Origin: Burkholderia latens
GTDB lineage: Bacteria; Pseudomonadota; Gammaproteobacteria; Burkholderiales; Burkholderiaceae
Assembly: GCF_001718795.1 (NCBI RefSeq)
Contig: NZ_CP013438.1
Location: 992,001-1,056,000 of the forward strand
Length of the DNA: 64,000 nt
Direction of reading: 5' to 3'
Below the pieces are notes generated by a model that worked only from the letters and a program-made list of their open reading frames with translations, had not been told where the DNA came from and made no database searches. A program made the translations under genes and the position numbers. Of the stretch, positions 62,586 to 64,000 are shown piece after piece (the stretch's first letter is position 1; the number at the start of each line of letters is the position of its first letter).

Positions 62586-63836
62586 ATGAATCTCTTCAAT
62601 GCACGCCTGCGCGGTCGCGACGGGCTGTTTACGATCGGCATCCACGACGGCAAGATCGCGCGGATCGACGTGCAGCCCGCGCTCATCACACCGGCCAGCC
62701 CGCCCGATGCAGACGATATCGATGCACAGGGCCGCCTCGCGATCCCGCCGCTCGTCGAGCCGCATATCCATCTCGACGCCGTGCTGACGGCCGGCGAGCC
62801 GGCATGGAACATGAGCGGCACGCTGTTCGAAGGGATCGAACGCTGGTCCGAGCGCAAGGCGACGATCACGCACGAAGACACGAAGGCGCGCGCGCATGCG
62901 GCGATCGGCATGCTGCGCGATCACGGGATCCAGCACGTGCGCACGCATGTCGACGTCACCGATCCGACGCTTGCCGCGCTGAAGGCGATGCTCGAAGTGA
63001 AGGACGAGGCGCGCGGACTGATCGATCTGCAGATCGTCGCGTTTCCGCAGGAGGGCATCGAGTCGTTCGACGGCGGCCGCGCGCTGATGGAGCAGGCGAT
63101 CGAGCTCGGCGCCGACGTCGTCGGCGGCATTCCGCATTTCGAGAACACGCGCGAGCAGGGCGTCAGCTCGATCCGCTTCCTGATGGACCTGGCCGAGCGC
63201 ACTGGCTGCCTCGTCGACGTGCACTGCGACGAGACCGACGATCCGCATTCGCGCTTTCTGGAAGTGCTCGCGGAGGAAGCGCGGGTGCGCGGCATGGGCG
63301 CGCGGGTGACGGCCAGCCACACGACCGCGATGGGCTCGTACGACAACGCGTATTGCTCGAAGCTGTTCCGGCTGTTGAAGCGCGCCGCCCTGAACTTCGT
63401 GTCGTGCCCGACCGAGAGCATCCATCTGCAGGGGCGTTTCGACACGTTTCCGAAGCGCCGCGGCGTCACGCGCGTCGCGGAACTCGACCGCGCGGGCCTG
63501 AACGTGTGCTTCGGGCAGGATTCGATCAAGGATCCGTGGTATCCGCTCGGCAACGGCAATATCCTGCGCGTGCTCGATGCCGGCCTGCACATCTGCCACA
63601 TGATGGGCTATCAGGATCTGCAGCGTTGCCTCGATTTCGTCACCGATCACGGCGCGACGGCGATGCACCTCGGCGACGGCTACGGAATCGCGCTCGGCCG
63701 GCCGGCGAACCTGGTCGTGCTCGATGCCGACAGCGACTACGAAGCGGTGCGCCGACAGGCGAAAGCGGCGCTGTCGATACGCGGCGGGAAGGTGATCATG
63801 CGGCGGGACCCCGAGCGTGTGACGTACCCGGCATGA
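62586..63836 (+). CDS. codA: CodA-family cytosine deaminase, probable 5-methylcytosine deaminase
   Basis: 416-residue amidohydrolase. It is colinear with E. coli CodA: PPLVEPHIHLD (metal His pair), HVRTHVDV, VDVHCDETDD, RVTASHTTAMGSY and LQGRFDTFPKRRGVTRV. The catalytic Asp312 is in CFGQDSIKDPWYPLG. The next residue is Ser313, where E. coli has the discriminating Asp314 (CFGHDDVFDPW); loss of that Asp is the published mark of bacterial 5-methylcytosine deaminases. Expected product from 5-methylcytosine is thymine. No codB permease is adjacent. Confidence 0.9.
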   Translation: MNLFNARLRGRDGLFTIGIHDGKIARIDVQPALITPASPPDADDIDAQGRLAIPPLVEPHIHLDAVLTAGEPAWNMSGTLFEGIERWSERKATITHEDTKARAHAAIGMLRDHGIQHVRTHVDVTDPTLAALKAMLEVKDEARGLIDLQIVAFPQEGIESFDGGRALMEQAIELGADVVGGIPHFENTREQGVSSIRFLMDLAERTGCLVDVHCDETDDPHSRFLEVLAEEARVRGMGARVTASHTTAMGSYDNAYCSKLFRLLKRAALNFVSCPTESIHLQGRFDTFPKRRGVTRVAELDRAGLNVCFGQDSIKDPWYPLGNGNILRVLDAGLHICHMMGYQDLQRCLDFVTDHGATAMHLGDGYGIALGRPANLVVLDADSDYEAVRRQAKAALSIRGGKVIMRRDPERVTYPA

Positions 63837-63956
63837 CGCGGGTGCGGTGGCGGCGCCCCGCGTCGCGTGGCTTGTCGAATGCACGAAACTCATGAGTCGA
63901 TCAGAAAAATACGTTTGTTTCATGAGACGGCGAGGCCTACGATTCGGTGCTGACAG

Positions 63957-63976
63957 CGGCGTGCACGGGCACGCCG
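63957..63976. terminator. Weak hairpin after the deaminase gene
   Basis: Arms CGGCGTGC (63957-63964) and GCACGCCG (63969-63976) with an ACGG loop, 120 bp after the deaminase stop. No strong U-tract. It may belong to the next transcription unit outside the window. Confidence 0.25.
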
Positions 63977-64000
63977 TCCCTTGGCCTACCGTTTCGCCGA

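Overview
The window is GC-rich, densely coded DNA with Burkholderia-type porins, a DUF4148 protein, many LysR/AraC/IclR/GntR-type regulators, LysE exporters, MFS carriers and RND efflux. It most probably comes from a secondary chromosome of a Burkholderia cepacia complex species. That assignment is inferred from gene content and codon use, not from a search. I see no rRNA, tRNA, CRISPR array, insertion sequence, prophage or replication origin.

Layout. 1-3.5 kb: the end of a multi-rhodanese protein, a lipoprotein glycerophosphodiesterase and a squalene/phytoene synthase. 4-7.8 kb: an OpcP-like porin, then a minus-strand MocR regulator, AhpD-like protein and secreted cupin. 8-9.9 kb: a frameshifted LysR gene, a palindromic operator and an SDR. 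9.9-14.5 kb: a levan module (GH32 hydrolase, GH68 levansucrase, LacI repressor) with a well-formed repressible promoter. 14.5-16.9 kb: an electrophile-defence module (DJ-1/PfpI-like protein and YqjM-type old yellow enzyme) behind two near-identical NemR-like boxes. 17-21.3 kb: an AI-2E family permease, a lipoprotein, an SDR, an AraC regulator and a LysE exporter. 21.4-29.5 kb: a five-gene minus-strand operon of RND pump, adaptor, outer-membrane factor, response regulator and sensor kinase. 29.7-32.3 kb: a Crp/Fnr regulator divergent from an acyl-CoA synthetase across an FNR-like box. 32.3-36.6 kb: a chemoreceptor, a 13-bp tandem repeat, a YqaA-like protein and a divergent LysE/Lrp pair. 37-43.2 kb: a double-length IclR regulator, an MBL hydrolase lacking the Zn2 ligands and two tandem MFS carriers. 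43.3-47 kb: an SDR/GlxA-type regulator pair, an epoxide hydrolase and a cupin. 47.2-51.3 kb: a LysR regulator divergent from an omega-amino acid transaminase and mmsA. 51.3-56.5 kb: small secreted proteins, a SnoaL-like protein, and LuxR divergent from an APC permease and a P1 peptidase. 56.6-60.4 kb: FUSC transporter/LysR and a DUF4148 protein. 60.6-64 kb: a second porin, a VOC protein and a CodA-family deaminase.

How the parts work together. Most units are small regulator-plus-effector cassettes for catabolism, transport or stress, as is usual for an accessory Burkholderia replicon. The strongest functional predictions are: a CodA homologue whose discriminating Asp (E. coli D314) is Ser, suggesting 5-methylcytosine deaminase activity; a levansucrase promoter with one LacI-type palindrome in the -35/-10 spacer and another just after the -10; twin NemR-like boxes ahead of the DJ-1/OYE pair; a fused double IclR regulator next to a probable mono-zinc MBL protein; and a disrupted LysR gene that still lies beside an intact operator. 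I found no single clearly undescribed multi-gene system. The best candidates for new biology are the CodA variant and the IclR2-MBL-MFS-MFS cluster.
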